Of a stretch of DNA of 59,182 nt, positions 47,388 to 56,825 are shown one piece after another. A program made the position numbers and the translations under genes. The notes beneath the pieces are model-generated. The model saw nothing but the letters and a program-made list of their open reading frames with translations. It had not been told where the DNA came from and ran no database searches. The DNA is from Arsukibacterium sp. UBA5043 (GTDB lineage Bacteria; Pseudomonadota; Gammaproteobacteria; Enterobacterales; Alteromonadaceae), in NCBI GenBank assembly GCA_002415085.1, contig DIBV01000005.1, positions 120,588-179,769 of the forward strand, given 5' to 3'. The first letter of the stretch is position 1. Every line of letters starts with the position of its first letter.

Positions 47388-48221
47388 CTAAAAACCAAGA
47401 GGATACGCCAAATAGTCGATATAGCGGTTAGGATCTAAAGACTGCGGCAAAGCCTGCCACAATTTGGTGGAAATAACAGGATACTGCTGGTAAAACGGCT
47501 TACTCAGCATCAGATAACCAACAGAATAATATACTGGCGGTTGAAGAACCTTAAGCGGCAGAGTGTCTATCTCCTGCCGATTTGCCGCTAAACCATTTAT
47601 TTCACATGTAACAGTAGTCGCATCCACCCTGCCAGAAACAACCAGTTCCAACGCTTGCTCTGGCGAGTGAGCATCCACCAATAGGGTATGGGCTGGCAAT
47701 GGCAGAGCCTGGTAACCCAGAGGTCTGGCGATGGTTAGCATAGCATCTTTATTAAGTAGTTTAGCAGGCAGTTTGTTGTCAAACCGATAGGCCAGACACA
47801 GTGCATTGCTGTTAATAGCTTTGCTCGGATCGGGTTGGCCTAACTGATCCTGAGGATAAACAGTATAATGAGCGCGCTGAGTATGATAAGCAGCCACCAG
47901 AGCATCTACTTTACCCTGCTCCAGCAGTTGTAAGCATCGCAGCCATGGCATTCGTATAAGCTCAACACCAATACCGACCGCGGCGGTTGCGTGTTGTAAA
48001 TGTTCAATCGTAGCGCCAGGATGCTCAGGTATTTTTACCGAGTCACCTGCGTAATATGGCAGTAATTGTTTATCTTCATAACAAAAACGTAATGTCAGTC
48101 TCGTGTCTGATTGCTGCTGTTGTAATGTAGCAGCGCCCGCAATCGATAATGGCATTAACATCACAATGCTTAGCATGTTGACCAGCATAAATACGACGAT
48201 GTCTTTCTTGTAAAAGCGCAA
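47388..48221 (-). CDS. Orphan periplasmic solute-binding-like protein (SBP family 3)
   Basis: 277-residue exported protein: KK-containing n-region, hydrophobic segment VVFMLVNMLSIVMLMPLSIAGAA (cut as residues 9-27 and beyond), cleavage near residue 32. The mature part resembles family-3 amino-acid-binding proteins: TLRFCYEDKQLLPYY, GIGVELIRMPWLRCLQLLEQGKVDALVAAYHT, VDATTVTCEINGL and SVGYLMLSKPFYQQ. TTG 48221 with AAGG seven bases upstream seems the start; an ATG at 48188 would lose the n-region. No ABC permease or ATPase is adjacent, and it is divergent from the Nramp-like gene. It could be a sensor or a scavenging protein. Confidence 0.72.
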   Translation of the reverse strand: MRFYKKDIVVFMLVNMLSIVMLMPLSIAGAATLQQQQSDTRLTLRFCYEDKQLLPYYAGDSVKIPEHPGATIEHLQHATAAVGIGVELIRMPWLRCLQLLEQGKVDALVAAYHTQRAHYTVYPQDQLGQPDPSKAINSNALCLAYRFDNKLPAKLLNKDAMLTIARPLGYQALPLPAHTLLVDAHSPEQALELVVSGRVDATTVTCEINGLAANRQEIDTLPLKVLQPPVYYSVGYLMLSKPFYQQYPVISTKLWQALPQSLDPNRYIDYLAYPLGF

Positions 48222-48436
48222 AATAAAACCTTAGCTATATGCTTTAAGTAACAGTGCCTTTTATGTCTAAACAATTATAGTTATTATCGTAGTATAACGG
48301 CTCAGTGGAGAACGTGCAGCCAACTCCGGCAATTGGTTGAAGAACACTGTGATAGACAGTATTTAGACATTACCGCTACACTACCACGCTTAGTGCTGCA
48401 CCTTCACTAATAAGATTAATAATAAGTAGTGCCTTT

Positions 48437-49681
48437 ATGAAAACCAAAACACCGCTATTTACGCTGGGTCCCGCGACGTTAGTTACCGCTGCCTTTATTG
48501 GTCCGGGAACCGTAATCAGTGCATCGCTGGCCGGGGCAAATTATGGTTACGCGTTGCTTTGGGCGTTACTGTTTTCTGTGATTGCCACTTTGATATTACA
48601 GGAAATGGCGGCGCGACTGGGCATTGTCACCGGACAAGGGCTGGGTGAGAATCTACGCGTCGTCTTCAAGCAACCCTGGCTGAAATATCCAATGATGTTG
48701 TTGACCATTGCGGCTGTGGTTATTGGCAATAGCGCATATCAGGGGGGAAATATCAGTGGTGCCAGCATGGGGGCCGACGCGTTGTGGCAGCATAGCTGGC
48801 TGATTACCTCCTTACGCGAGCTTGGCTTGGCTAACCCCTGGGCGCTGCTGATTGGTGCAGTGGCTATTACGGTGTTGTGGCAACGAAATTATCTGTTGAT
48901 TGAACGGTGTTTGATTGCTTTGGTTTTACTGATGAGTCTGGCATTTCTGACAACCTTGTTTTTAAGCAAACCCGATATGCCGGCGTTGCTTCGCGGCTTA
49001 TTTTTGCCCTCCTTGCCAGCAGGCGCGGTGTTATCGGTGATTGCTCTGGTTGGCACGACTGTCGTACCTTACTCACTCTTTTTACACGCAGCAGCCAGTG
49101 CCCGGAAATCGCAAGGCTCTGCGCTGGATAAAAAACAGCAGTTAGCACTGTCCAATGCCGATATTCGAACCGCAATTCCACTTGGCGGTTTGATTTCAAT
49201 TGCTATTTTATCGACAGCAGCTGCAGCGTTTTTTGGTCGGGCGCACCAGATAGACAATGCGGTTGATTTGGCGCACTCGCTTCAACCACTGGCGGGGGAC
49301 GCTGCGGTATGGTTAATGGCAGGCGGCTTACTTGGCGCTGGCGTCAGCTCTGCTATCACCGCGCCGTTGGCAGCAGCCTACGCGTTAAATGGGTTAATTC
49401 CATTGAGTAACGGGCAGTTCCGTGCTTGCTGGTTGCTTATTGTATTAATTGGCATTGGTTTATCTTCAATGGGAATAAAGCCATTGGCCGTGATCTGGTT
49501 TGCTCAGGTTGCTAACGGTATTCTATTACCATTGATAAGTCTGGCACTGCTGTTAGCTGTTAATTCTTCAATAATGGGCCAATACAAAAATACGATAAAG
49601 CAAAATATTATTGCAGTTATGGTATGGTTGCTGACGCTGCTGTTAAGCGGCCGCAGTTTGTATTTAGCGATATTTGCATGA
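48437..49681 (+). CDS. Nramp-family-like transporter with non-canonical metal motifs
   Basis: 414-residue membrane protein with about 11 hydrophobic helices in the Nramp/LeuT fold. In TM1 the canonical DPGN is replaced by GPGT (residues 22-25). In TM6 the MPH motif reads VPY (residues 210-212), although the LFLHAAAS tail around it keeps Nramp character. Canonical Mn/Fe ligands Asp, Asn and Met are therefore absent, so I avoid the name MntH. Known non-canonical Nramp relatives carry Mg, Al or other ligands; the substrate here is open. The ATG at 48437 is divergent from the SBP gene. No MntR/Fur-type site was recognised upstream. Confidence 0.82.
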   Translation: MKTKTPLFTLGPATLVTAAFIGPGTVISASLAGANYGYALLWALLFSVIATLILQEMAARLGIVTGQGLGENLRVVFKQPWLKYPMMLLTIAAVVIGNSAYQGGNISGASMGADALWQHSWLITSLRELGLANPWALLIGAVAITVLWQRNYLLIERCLIALVLLMSLAFLTTLFLSKPDMPALLRGLFLPSLPAGAVLSVIALVGTTVVPYSLFLHAAASARKSQGSALDKKQQLALSNADIRTAIPLGGLISIAILSTAAAAFFGRAHQIDNAVDLAHSLQPLAGDAAVWLMAGGLLGAGVSSAITAPLAAAYALNGLIPLSNGQFRACWLLIVLIGIGLSSMGIKPLAVIWFAQVANGILLPLISLALLLAVNSSIMGQYKNTIKQNIIAVMVWLLTLLLSGRSLYLAIFA

Positions 49682-49781
49682 TCATTTACCCTGCTAATAT
49701 TCTGCTATTTTTAAAAGGTGATGTAGTGTGGTGCAAACTTTTGATTATCTTGTTCTGGGTAGTCACGTGGCAGAGGTCTGA

Positions 49782-50837
49782 GTGTTAAAACACTTTATTA
49801 CCAACAACCATCAGTTTAAACCTTCCGATCCTGAATATCGGCAGGTTTATCTTATCAATGGCATGCTACTTAGCATGGTGGTCATATTTACTTTTTTCTT
49901 TTTTATTAACCTGGCTTTTTTTGCATTATATAGTGTTGCGTTTCTGGATTTTATCAGCGCTGCGGCCGCGTCAGTTATTTTGCGACGCTTTCAGCTATTT
50001 AATAATGTGCGTCAGGCGGCATTTCATACGGCAACGTTACTTGGCATATTCTTACTGATTTATTTAGGCGTTTCTGCTCCAGATTTTTATTCACTTTACT
50101 GGCTGTGTATTTTCCCACCATTGGTGTTTTTTCTGTTTGGCCGTAAAAAAGGATTAATTGCGACCATTCTATTCTTTACGTTGCTGATATTGCTGCTCAG
50201 TTGGCGTGCATCGTCCTGGCCTGCAGACAGCTTTCCGCTAGAAGCCTGGCTCAATGTGGTGTTTGCCACAGTTTGTTTAGTGTTGATGGTTCATTATTAC
50301 GAAGTCAGCCGACACGAGGTTATGCAGGCGCTGGCTACTCAGCACCGTCAATTACAGCGGTTGTCGGTGACCGATACGCTTACCGGGTTGTATAACCGTG
50401 TTAAACTGGATGACATTTTGTCGCGGGAAATCACTCGCTCGGTTCGTCATCAGAGTCCGTTTAGTGTCATTCTCGCTGATTTAGATTTTTTTAAAGCGGT
50501 GAATGATAACTTTGGCCATATGGCCGGCGACCAGGCATTAATTTCGTTTGCCAGTATCTTATTGCAACAGTGTCGGGAACTCGATATTGCTGGTCGCTGG
50601 GGTGGTGAAGAGTTTTTAGTTATTTGTCCGCACACTGATATCACGGGTGCTAAATTACTGGCAGAAAGAATACGATCTGCGGTGGAAAGTTTTGATTTTT
50701 CTCATGGCAAACCGCTAACCGTGAGTCTTGGCGTCGCCAGCTTTATGCGTGATGACGATGTCAGTGTTATTTTAAAACGTGCCGATGATGCCTTGTATCG
50801 CGCTAAAAGCAAAGGTAGAAACTGCGTTGAAATATAA
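49782..50837 (+). CDS. Membrane diguanylate cyclase (GGDEF)
   Basis: 351-residue protein with five or six N-terminal transmembrane helices (about residues 28-175, a MASE-like sensor) and a C-terminal GGDEF domain (about 190-350). The active site is GRWGGEEFLV with the metal-binding ADLDFFKAVND before it, and an RxxD inhibition site (RELD) five residues ahead of GGEEF. It should synthesise c-di-GMP with product inhibition. A GTG at 49782 begins the frame; an ATG at about 49857 is possible but would cut the first helix. The promoter region upstream is short and not resolved. It is the second active-looking GGDEF in this window. Confidence 0.88.
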   Translation: MLKHFITNNHQFKPSDPEYRQVYLINGMLLSMVVIFTFFFFINLAFFALYSVAFLDFISAAAASVILRRFQLFNNVRQAAFHTATLLGIFLLIYLGVSAPDFYSLYWLCIFPPLVFFLFGRKKGLIATILFFTLLILLLSWRASSWPADSFPLEAWLNVVFATVCLVLMVHYYEVSRHEVMQALATQHRQLQRLSVTDTLTGLYNRVKLDDILSREITRSVRHQSPFSVILADLDFFKAVNDNFGHMAGDQALISFASILLQQCRELDIAGRWGGEEFLVICPHTDITGAKLLAERIRSAVESFDFSHGKPLTVSLGVASFMRDDDVSVILKRADDALYRAKSKGRNCVEI

Positions 50838-50893
50838 TAATTTAATTATCCAACTTCGTACCGCGTAACCATAATGCACAGCAGGATTTAACT

Positions 50894-52237
50894 TTGACTA
50901 ATGTTCAGTTTACGCCGATCAATATAACAATAATGGTGCTGGCCACAGTGATAGTGATGTTGCTGATTGTGATGTCTGCCATGCAGCGTCGGCGACGTGA
51001 ACTGCAGTTTAGTCTTGCCAAGAGTGACAACCATGGTTCGCTGTGGCAACAACAGTATCAGCAGCTGCAGCACCAGTATCATGAGCTACAACAACAGTAT
51101 CAGCAGCTGGCTGTTGATCACGCCAGAATAGGCAGCACCTTGCAAGAGAAGCAACGTCATTTTGAAGAGCAACTACAATTGCTGCAGCAGAATAAAGCGG
51201 TGTTAAAGCAAGAGTTCGAATTGTTAGCTCATAATATTCTGGAACGTAAGAGTGAGGTGTTTAAAAACCAGAATCAGGAAAGCATGCGTCAACTGTTAAC
51301 GCCGATACAACAAGATATGCAAGGTTTCAGACAAAAAGTAGAGTCGTTACACACTGAAGAAACCAAACAGCGTGCTGAGCTTAAAACAGAACTCAAGCAT
51401 TTACAGGCACTGAATTTGCAAATAACCACCGAAGCCAGCCAACTTAGTAAAGCATTACAAGGGGAACGCAAAATTCAGGGCAACTGGGGTGAGTTGATGC
51501 TTGAAAATGTTCTGGATAACAGTGGTCTGCGTGCTGGAAAAGATTATCAGCGCGAAGCAAGCTTCAATACCGACAACGGCCGGCAACGACCGGATGTGAT
51601 TATTTATCTGCCACAGAATAAACATTTAATTATTGATGCCAAAACGTCGCTATCGGCTTATACCCGTTATGTTAATGCCCAGGACGATACAACGCGGTTG
51701 CTGGCTTTAAAAGCGCATATCAGCGCTGTAAAGGACCGGATCAATGAGCTGGCAGATAAAAATTATTACCAAATAGCAGGTTTAAACTCCCCTGAGGTAG
51801 TATTTATGTTTATTCCTATCGAATCCGCATATGTGGCAGCATTGCAACACGACAGCCAATTGTTTCAACAGGCATTAGATCGGAATATTTTGGTCACAAC
51901 GCCCACCACGCTTCTGACCAGCCTAAATATCGTTCGTCAGCTGTGGCGCTTTGAGGATCAAAATAAACACACAGCTGAACTGGCAAATCGGGCTGAAAAG
52001 TTTTATCAGAAACTGAAAACATTTTTAGACAGTATGCAAGGTGTTGGTAAGCAGTTAGATAAGGCCCGGGAAAGTTATGACAAAGCATTAGGGCAGCTGG
52101 TTACGGGCAAAGGTAATCTGATAAAACAAGCTGCGGAATTTAAAGAATTGGGCGTTGCGGTGAAAACTGAACTAGATCCGGATCTGGTTGAGCGGGCAAA
52201 ACTGGAGCTGGATACCAGCATTACTGAAAATGAGTAG
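50894..52237 (+). CDS. rmuC: DNA recombination protein RmuC
   Basis: 447-residue protein with an N-terminal transmembrane helix (MVLATVIVMLLIVMSA), a Gln-rich coiled coil (about residues 50-150), and the conserved RmuC domain: KIQGNWGELMLENVLDNSGL, GRQRPDVIIYLPQNKHLIID and AKTSLSAYTRYV, then VMFIPIESAYVAAL. RmuC belongs to the PD-(D/E)xK nuclease-like group and limits inversions at short inverted repeats. The TTG start at 50894 has AGGA seven bases upstream; an ATG 13 codons in is the alternative. The gene end overlaps the convergent glycosyltransferase gene by 17 bases. Confidence 0.92.
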   Translation: MTNVQFTPINITIMVLATVIVMLLIVMSAMQRRRRELQFSLAKSDNHGSLWQQQYQQLQHQYHELQQQYQQLAVDHARIGSTLQEKQRHFEEQLQLLQQNKAVLKQEFELLAHNILERKSEVFKNQNQESMRQLLTPIQQDMQGFRQKVESLHTEETKQRAELKTELKHLQALNLQITTEASQLSKALQGERKIQGNWGELMLENVLDNSGLRAGKDYQREASFNTDNGRQRPDVIIYLPQNKHLIIDAKTSLSAYTRYVNAQDDTTRLLALKAHISAVKDRINELADKNYYQIAGLNSPEVVFMFIPIESAYVAALQHDSQLFQQALDRNILVTTPTTLLTSLNIVRQLWRFEDQNKHTAELANRAEKFYQKLKTFLDSMQGVGKQLDKARESYDKALGQLVTGKGNLIKQAAEFKELGVAVKTELDPDLVERAKLELDTSITENE

Positions 52238-53276
52238 CAGGTTGTTGTCGCCAGATTGCCGTGGCCAGATCGGCAACCGGTATGTCACAGCCTTGTTTAA
52301 GCCAACGAGCTATGGCTGGCGCCGGGTCGGGTAATGAATGAGGGGAGTGGGCTGGCATGTCCAGCCAGCCCGATAATTTTTGCCACGTAAATTGGCTAAA
52401 CTGTTCAGCCTTGTCCATTTTCAGCAAACAATATGTATTGTACGCCTGTTCAATCTGGCCAGATAACGGCTTAATCAGTAATTTTTTCCCTGCAATAAGT
52501 GCCTCGCTGCACAAACCAAACCCACTATTACATATGACGCCACTGCATTGCTGTAAATCTAATGGAAACACATGGCGGCTTAAAGGCAATATGGTGAGAT
52601 TATCTTCAGAATATGGTTTGCTGACATTAGCATAAAGTTTGAAATGCCAGGCGGGACACTGTTTTAACCAGGCGATCACTGCTGAATTATCTTCAAAGGG
52701 CAAATATACCAGAATGAAGGGTGGCTGAAACTTTCGATCCTGGCTACCGGCAACTGGTGCGGGTGATGACGGCAGTAAAGGTGGCAATAACTCAGGAAAT
52801 GCCGGTTGCCAGTGCACGCCGAGCATATGACGGGCCGGGGCAAAGTAGCTTACCGCTGTATTTAACCACCTTACCGACTGTGTGCCGGCAAGTGGGTAAC
52901 GAAGTGCATATTGTCTTGCCAGACCCACCGACATTACGCCCTGTAATTTCGCTGCCCATGCCGTTACCGGTTCAAAATCAGTTAGTACCAAATCATAGGC
53001 TGACACATCCAGTTGCCGGACATCCCGCCAGAATGCTAAGGGCTTTAATTGTTTAACAGTGATAAGACGCTGTACTTTACCCCCGGCAGTGGCGAAGGTA
53101 AATCCATTGGCCCAGCGATAGTCGCCAAACATTTCCATATCGAATAGTTGAGCTTGCGGACGCCCGCTAAACAGAAAATCGACCTCAATACCCTGTTGAT
53201 GCAGTGCCGGTAACAACGCTCTGGCGCGCGTAATATGGCCATTGCCGGTCGCTTGCACACCATAAAGTATTTTCAT
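52221..53276 (-). CDS. Glycosyltransferase, MJ1255/VC2487 family (GT-B fold)
   Basis: 351-residue predicted GT-B glycosyltransferase. The N-terminal loop GVQATGNGHITRARALLPAL is typical of MGT/MurG-like folds and of the MJ1255/VC2487 family (TIGR00661). The C-terminal domain contains SGVICNSGFGLCSEALIAGKKLL, the nucleotide-sugar-binding part, and IEQAYNTYCLLK. Acceptor and donor are unknown; a lipid or surface glycan is plausible, since the next gene encodes a PAP2 phosphatase 18 bases upstream in the same orientation. It is convergent with rmuC, overlapping by 17 bases. Confidence 0.85.
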   Translation of the reverse strand: MKILYGVQATGNGHITRARALLPALHQQGIEVDFLFSGRPQAQLFDMEMFGDYRWANGFTFATAGGKVQRLITVKQLKPLAFWRDVRQLDVSAYDLVLTDFEPVTAWAAKLQGVMSVGLARQYALRYPLAGTQSVRWLNTAVSYFAPARHMLGVHWQPAFPELLPPLLPSSPAPVAGSQDRKFQPPFILVYLPFEDNSAVIAWLKQCPAWHFKLYANVSKPYSEDNLTILPLSRHVFPLDLQQCSGVICNSGFGLCSEALIAGKKLLIKPLSGQIEQAYNTYCLLKMDKAEQFSQFTWQKLSGWLDMPAHSPHSLPDPAPAIARWLKQGCDIPVADLATAIWRQQPATHFQ

Positions 53277-53294
53277 CTTATTCCTGCCTAGCGG

Positions 53295-53831
53295 TTAAAA
53301 GATAAAAAGTGCGCTTTGTAGCACCGCCAGGGCAATAACGCTGCCCAAACTGGCACCTGCCAGAATATCAGTAGGGTAATGCACTCCCAGTAGCACTCTT
53401 GATAGTCCGATACCCGACGCCAGCAATAGGTAATAGAAGCTAAATTCAGGATAGTAAGCGGCCAGTAGCCAGGCAAACATAAAGGCAGCCGCTGTGTGAC
53501 CGGAAGGGAAGCTAAACCGGTCAGAAGGGCGGATCGCGGGAGCCCAGCCGTGCTGTTGCGAGCCTGATGGGCGTTCGCGTTGAATTGCGTTTTTTAACAA
53601 TAAATACAGCGGCAATTCAATAGCAAACGCCAGTAGAGCATGCTGAACAAACGGACTGCCTTTGCTATGATCAAACTGCCAAAGCAACAACGCGATAATC
53701 AGATACAGTGGGCCATCTCCACAACGGGATAAGCCCAGGCTAAGTTTTCTTACCGAAGGTAGCTGGCCAATTAAATTGACCTGGAAAAACAATCTGGTGT
53801 CCAGTAATGTTAGCTTTTGCAGTGTATTCAT
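53295..53831 (-). CDS. PAP2-family membrane phosphatase
   Basis: 178-residue integral membrane phosphatase with four or five helices. The PAP2 catalytic motifs are in order: KNAIQRERPSG (KxxxxxxRP), FPSGHTAAAFM (PSGH) and SRVLLGVHYPTDILAG (SRxxxxxHxxxD). Likely substrates are undecaprenyl-pyrophosphate or phosphatidate-type lipid phosphates. It lies 18 bases upstream of the glycosyltransferase gene, probably co-transcribed; the two may act on the same lipid-linked intermediate, an inference from adjacency. Confidence 0.9.
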   Translation of the reverse strand: MNTLQKLTLLDTRLFFQVNLIGQLPSVRKLSLGLSRCGDGPLYLIIALLLWQFDHSKGSPFVQHALLAFAIELPLYLLLKNAIQRERPSGSQQHGWAPAIRPSDRFSFPSGHTAAAFMFAWLLAAYYPEFSFYYLLLASGIGLSRVLLGVHYPTDILAGASLGSVIALAVLQSALFIF

Positions 53832-53989
53832 CAGTCATATCTCTGGCGAAACCTGCAGCCATTAGAGGCACTAAAGATGACATGCCTGTTAAAAGCAGAT
53901 GAAACATTTATGACTGCCAGGGTTTAACCCAGCCCCCGATATGCAATCAGGGTTTATAACTCAACATTGCTTATTATTGCAAAGCGCCG

Positions 53990-55450
53990 CTAGGTGCCGC
54001 AAAATGTTCGCTGAACCCGTTCTTGCTCTGTAGCAGGCTGGCTAAAGGCCGCATGCGCGCCTTCAGTTTCAAATGGTGTTAGCCAGGCCTGTTTTAACTG
54101 ATTAAATAAGCTGAGATCGCCATGCTCGCTGACTTGAGTAATAGCTTGCTGCACCAAATGATTGCGCGGTATAAGTGCCGGGTTCATCTGCTGCATTGCC
54201 AGCGCACGTTCTTCTGCATTTTGCTCCTGCGAGGCTATCCGCGACTGCCAGCTTCTGCACCAGTCACGCCATTTGTTTTGATCACTGAATAATTTGCCCG
54301 CGTTATCGGCCGAGGGCTGACTTAGTTGCCGGAAAAACAGGGTAAAATCGACTTTGTCCTGCTGCATTAATGCCAGCAGACTACTGATAAGTTGCGCATC
54401 ATCTGGCGTGCTTTGCTGAATACCTAATTTTGCGGTCATTTTTTCTAAGTAAGCCGTTTGATACTGCTGATTGAACAACTCTAAAGCTGAACTGGCCAAT
54501 GTTATTGCCTCCGACTGTTCTGCATGAAGTAACGGCAACAAGGTTTCAGCAAAACGGGTGAGGTTCCACAGAGCGACCGGTGGTTGATTGCGATAAGCAT
54601 AGCGGCCGCGTCGATCAATGGCACTGAATACGGTATTTTCATCAAAGGCTTCCATAAAAGCACAGGGTCCGTAATCAATGGTTTCACCGGTGATGGTCAT
54701 ATTATCAGTATTCATTACACCATGAATAAAGCCCAGACTCATCCAATGTGCTACGGTTGATGCCTGTGCAGTAATAACAGATCGCAGTAATTCAAGATAT
54801 GGCTGGTTCTGGCTGGCACATTGCGGATAATGGCGTGTTATGACGTAGTCGGTAAACTCGGTTAACCGTGCCTCGTCACCCAATGCAGCGACATATTGAA
54901 ATGTACCAATTCTGATATGGCTTTTTGCTACCCGCGTTATAATGGCGCCGGGAAGCGTTTCGTCGCGGTAGACCCTCTCACCGCTGCTAACCGCAGCCAG
55001 AGCACGAGTGGTGGGCACGCCTAAAGCATGCATAGCTTCACTGACTAAGTATTCACGAATTACCGGGCCAATAGGCGAGCGGCCATCGCCGCCTCTGGAA
55101 AACGGGGTAGGGCCTGCACCTTTTAACTGCAGATCAAACCGCTGGCCCGAACAACTGATAATTTCTGCCAGTAATAGTGCCCGGCCATCCCCTAAACGTG
55201 GTACATAATGAGCAAACTGATGGCCGGCGTAAGCCTGCGCTACAGGCTGGCACCAGCTGGCAAGCATATTGCCTGAGAAAAGCTGCAAACCTGCATCACT
55301 GGCCCGGTATTGCTCAGGTAAGCCCAACGCTTCGGCCAATGATAAATTAAAAGCCAGCCACTCTGGTGCTTTAACCGGAGTTGGCTGACATGGTAGCGAG
55401 AACGTAGGGCCAAGCGCTGCCAGGCTATGTTGGACATTAAATTCTGCCAT
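53990..55450 (-). CDS. selO: Protein adenylyltransferase SelO (YdiU)
   Basis: 486-residue pseudokinase-fold AMPylase. Signatures: AYAGHQFAHYVPRLGDGRALLL, LKGAGPTPFSRGGDGRSPI (Gly-rich/ATP region), GVPTTRALAAVSSG, and LGFIHGVMNTDNMTITGETIDYGP (active-site loop with metal-binding Asn/Asp). SelO proteins AMPylate redox-related targets and often have a C-terminal Cys pair. Here the C-terminus is RTFCGT, with one Cys at residue 484. Length is typical (about 480). Single-gene unit on the minus strand. Confidence 0.93.
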   Translation of the reverse strand: MAEFNVQHSLAALGPTFSLPCQPTPVKAPEWLAFNLSLAEALGLPEQYRASDAGLQLFSGNMLASWCQPVAQAYAGHQFAHYVPRLGDGRALLLAEIISCSGQRFDLQLKGAGPTPFSRGGDGRSPIGPVIREYLVSEAMHALGVPTTRALAAVSSGERVYRDETLPGAIITRVAKSHIRIGTFQYVAALGDEARLTEFTDYVITRHYPQCASQNQPYLELLRSVITAQASTVAHWMSLGFIHGVMNTDNMTITGETIDYGPCAFMEAFDENTVFSAIDRRGRYAYRNQPPVALWNLTRFAETLLPLLHAEQSEAITLASSALELFNQQYQTAYLEKMTAKLGIQQSTPDDAQLISSLLALMQQDKVDFTLFFRQLSQPSADNAGKLFSDQNKWRDWCRSWQSRIASQEQNAEERALAMQQMNPALIPRNHLVQQAITQVSEHGDLSLFNQLKQAWLTPFETEGAHAAFSQPATEQERVQRTFCGT

Positions 55451-55640
55451 TATGACTTCTTCATTTGAATTAAACCATTAGTGTACTTGGCTTATCAGTG
55501 TAGGACCAGTTCAGGCTATGGAATACCTTAATCCCCGGATACTTAATGTTGTGTAATGACGTACCGGGTAGATTGCTTTATAGTTATTTTAATAAGTGTT
55601 AACAGCCCGCAAATAACTATGTGTTACTTAGGAGTTACCA

Positions 55641-56825
55641 TTGCGAATTGTCCTGCTTTGTTTTTTAGTTTTATCGTGCGGGGCTAATGGCGCAACGCAG
55701 TTAACTATCTGGCATATGTCAAAAGAACTGGACGCCGACTTTGCGGCGTTAGCAACGTCTTTTACCACTTCACATCCAGAGGTTGCTGTTGCAGTACATT
55801 TATTACCAAATGAAGAGTTAAAGGCCTCAGCGATCCGCGCGAAAGATCAACAAGGGGCACCTGACATTATTATTATTTCTTCCGATAACATCGGCTACGC
55901 CGACTTGATGCGCTTATCGGAACTCCCGCCTGAAATGGTAGATACGGCGATGCCGGCGACTACGTTGCAGACCCTGCAGTTTCGTAACAAAAATTACAGT
56001 GTGCCACTTTTTGCCGGAAATCATTTGCTTATGCTCTACAATAAAGCATTGGTTAAAACACCTGCTTCAGACTGGCCGCAATTAATTGCCCAGCACGATT
56101 TATTCAATGCTGCTGGAGTGCAGACCCTCGCCCTGAACTATCAGGAGCCTTACTGGTTTTCCATCTTTGTCAGTTTATTTGGTGGAAATTTAACCTATGA
56201 TGATACCGTAACATTGAACACGCCGGCCATGCAGCAAGCATTGCAGTTTTATCAACAGTTAGCTAAAAGTGGCGTTACTAACATGCAGTGTGGCTATCGC
56301 TGTGTTTCAGAAGATTTTTATCAGGGAAAATTCGCTTATGCCGTCAATGGTACCTGGGCGCTGACTGCAGCACGAGAACGTTTAGGGTCAGATCTGGGCG
56401 TTACATTGTTTCCGCAGTTACAAGGCCGGCAAATTAAACCTTTAGCATCCTATATCGTTATGGTATTTCCAAATCAGTCACTGTCTTCAGAGAAAGCCCC
56501 ACAGATTAAACAACTGACTGCGTTTTTTCAACGCCCCGAAAATGTGCAAGCCATAGCGACAAAACATTTTATCACCCCTTATTATCAGAGCTATCAAACA
56601 AACACGGCAGATTATCCTGATTCAGATGGTATTTACCCAAAAGTACTCGCTCAACGCGAGCTCAGCCAGCTGATGCCGACCTCAGCTGCTATGGTCTCGG
56701 TATGGAATGGCATGCAAAAGGGGATGCTGTTGTATCAAAACAAAACCCTTGATGCGTCGGCTGCAGCTGAATTTATGCAAAAAGTGTCAGCACGCGATCA
56801 GCAGATACTGGCAGCCGGTTTATGA
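55641..56825 (+). CDS. Orphan extracellular solute-binding protein, family 1 (sugar type)
   Basis: 394-residue exported binding protein of SBP family 1. The N-terminus MRIVLLCFLVLSCGANGA is a signal peptide, with VLSC a possible lipobox. The fold signatures are LTIWHMSKELDADF, DIIIISSDNIGYADLM, VPLFAGNHLLMLYNKAL, and QGKFAYAVNGTWAL near the hinge. TTG 55641 has GGAG six bases upstream, so it is used. No permease/ATPase gene follows; instead its stop overlaps the start of a membrane sensor by four bases (ATGA). The likely role is ligand sensing, with sugar specificity unknown. Confidence 0.85.
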   Translation: MRIVLLCFLVLSCGANGATQLTIWHMSKELDADFAALATSFTTSHPEVAVAVHLLPNEELKASAIRAKDQQGAPDIIIISSDNIGYADLMRLSELPPEMVDTAMPATTLQTLQFRNKNYSVPLFAGNHLLMLYNKALVKTPASDWPQLIAQHDLFNAAGVQTLALNYQEPYWFSIFVSLFGGNLTYDDTVTLNTPAMQQALQFYQQLAKSGVTNMQCGYRCVSEDFYQGKFAYAVNGTWALTAARERLGSDLGVTLFPQLQGRQIKPLASYIVMVFPNQSLSSEKAPQIKQLTAFFQRPENVQAIATKHFITPYYQSYQTNTADYPDSDGIYPKVLAQRELSQLMPTSAAMVSVWNGMQKGMLLYQNKTLDASAAAEFMQKVSARDQQILAAGL

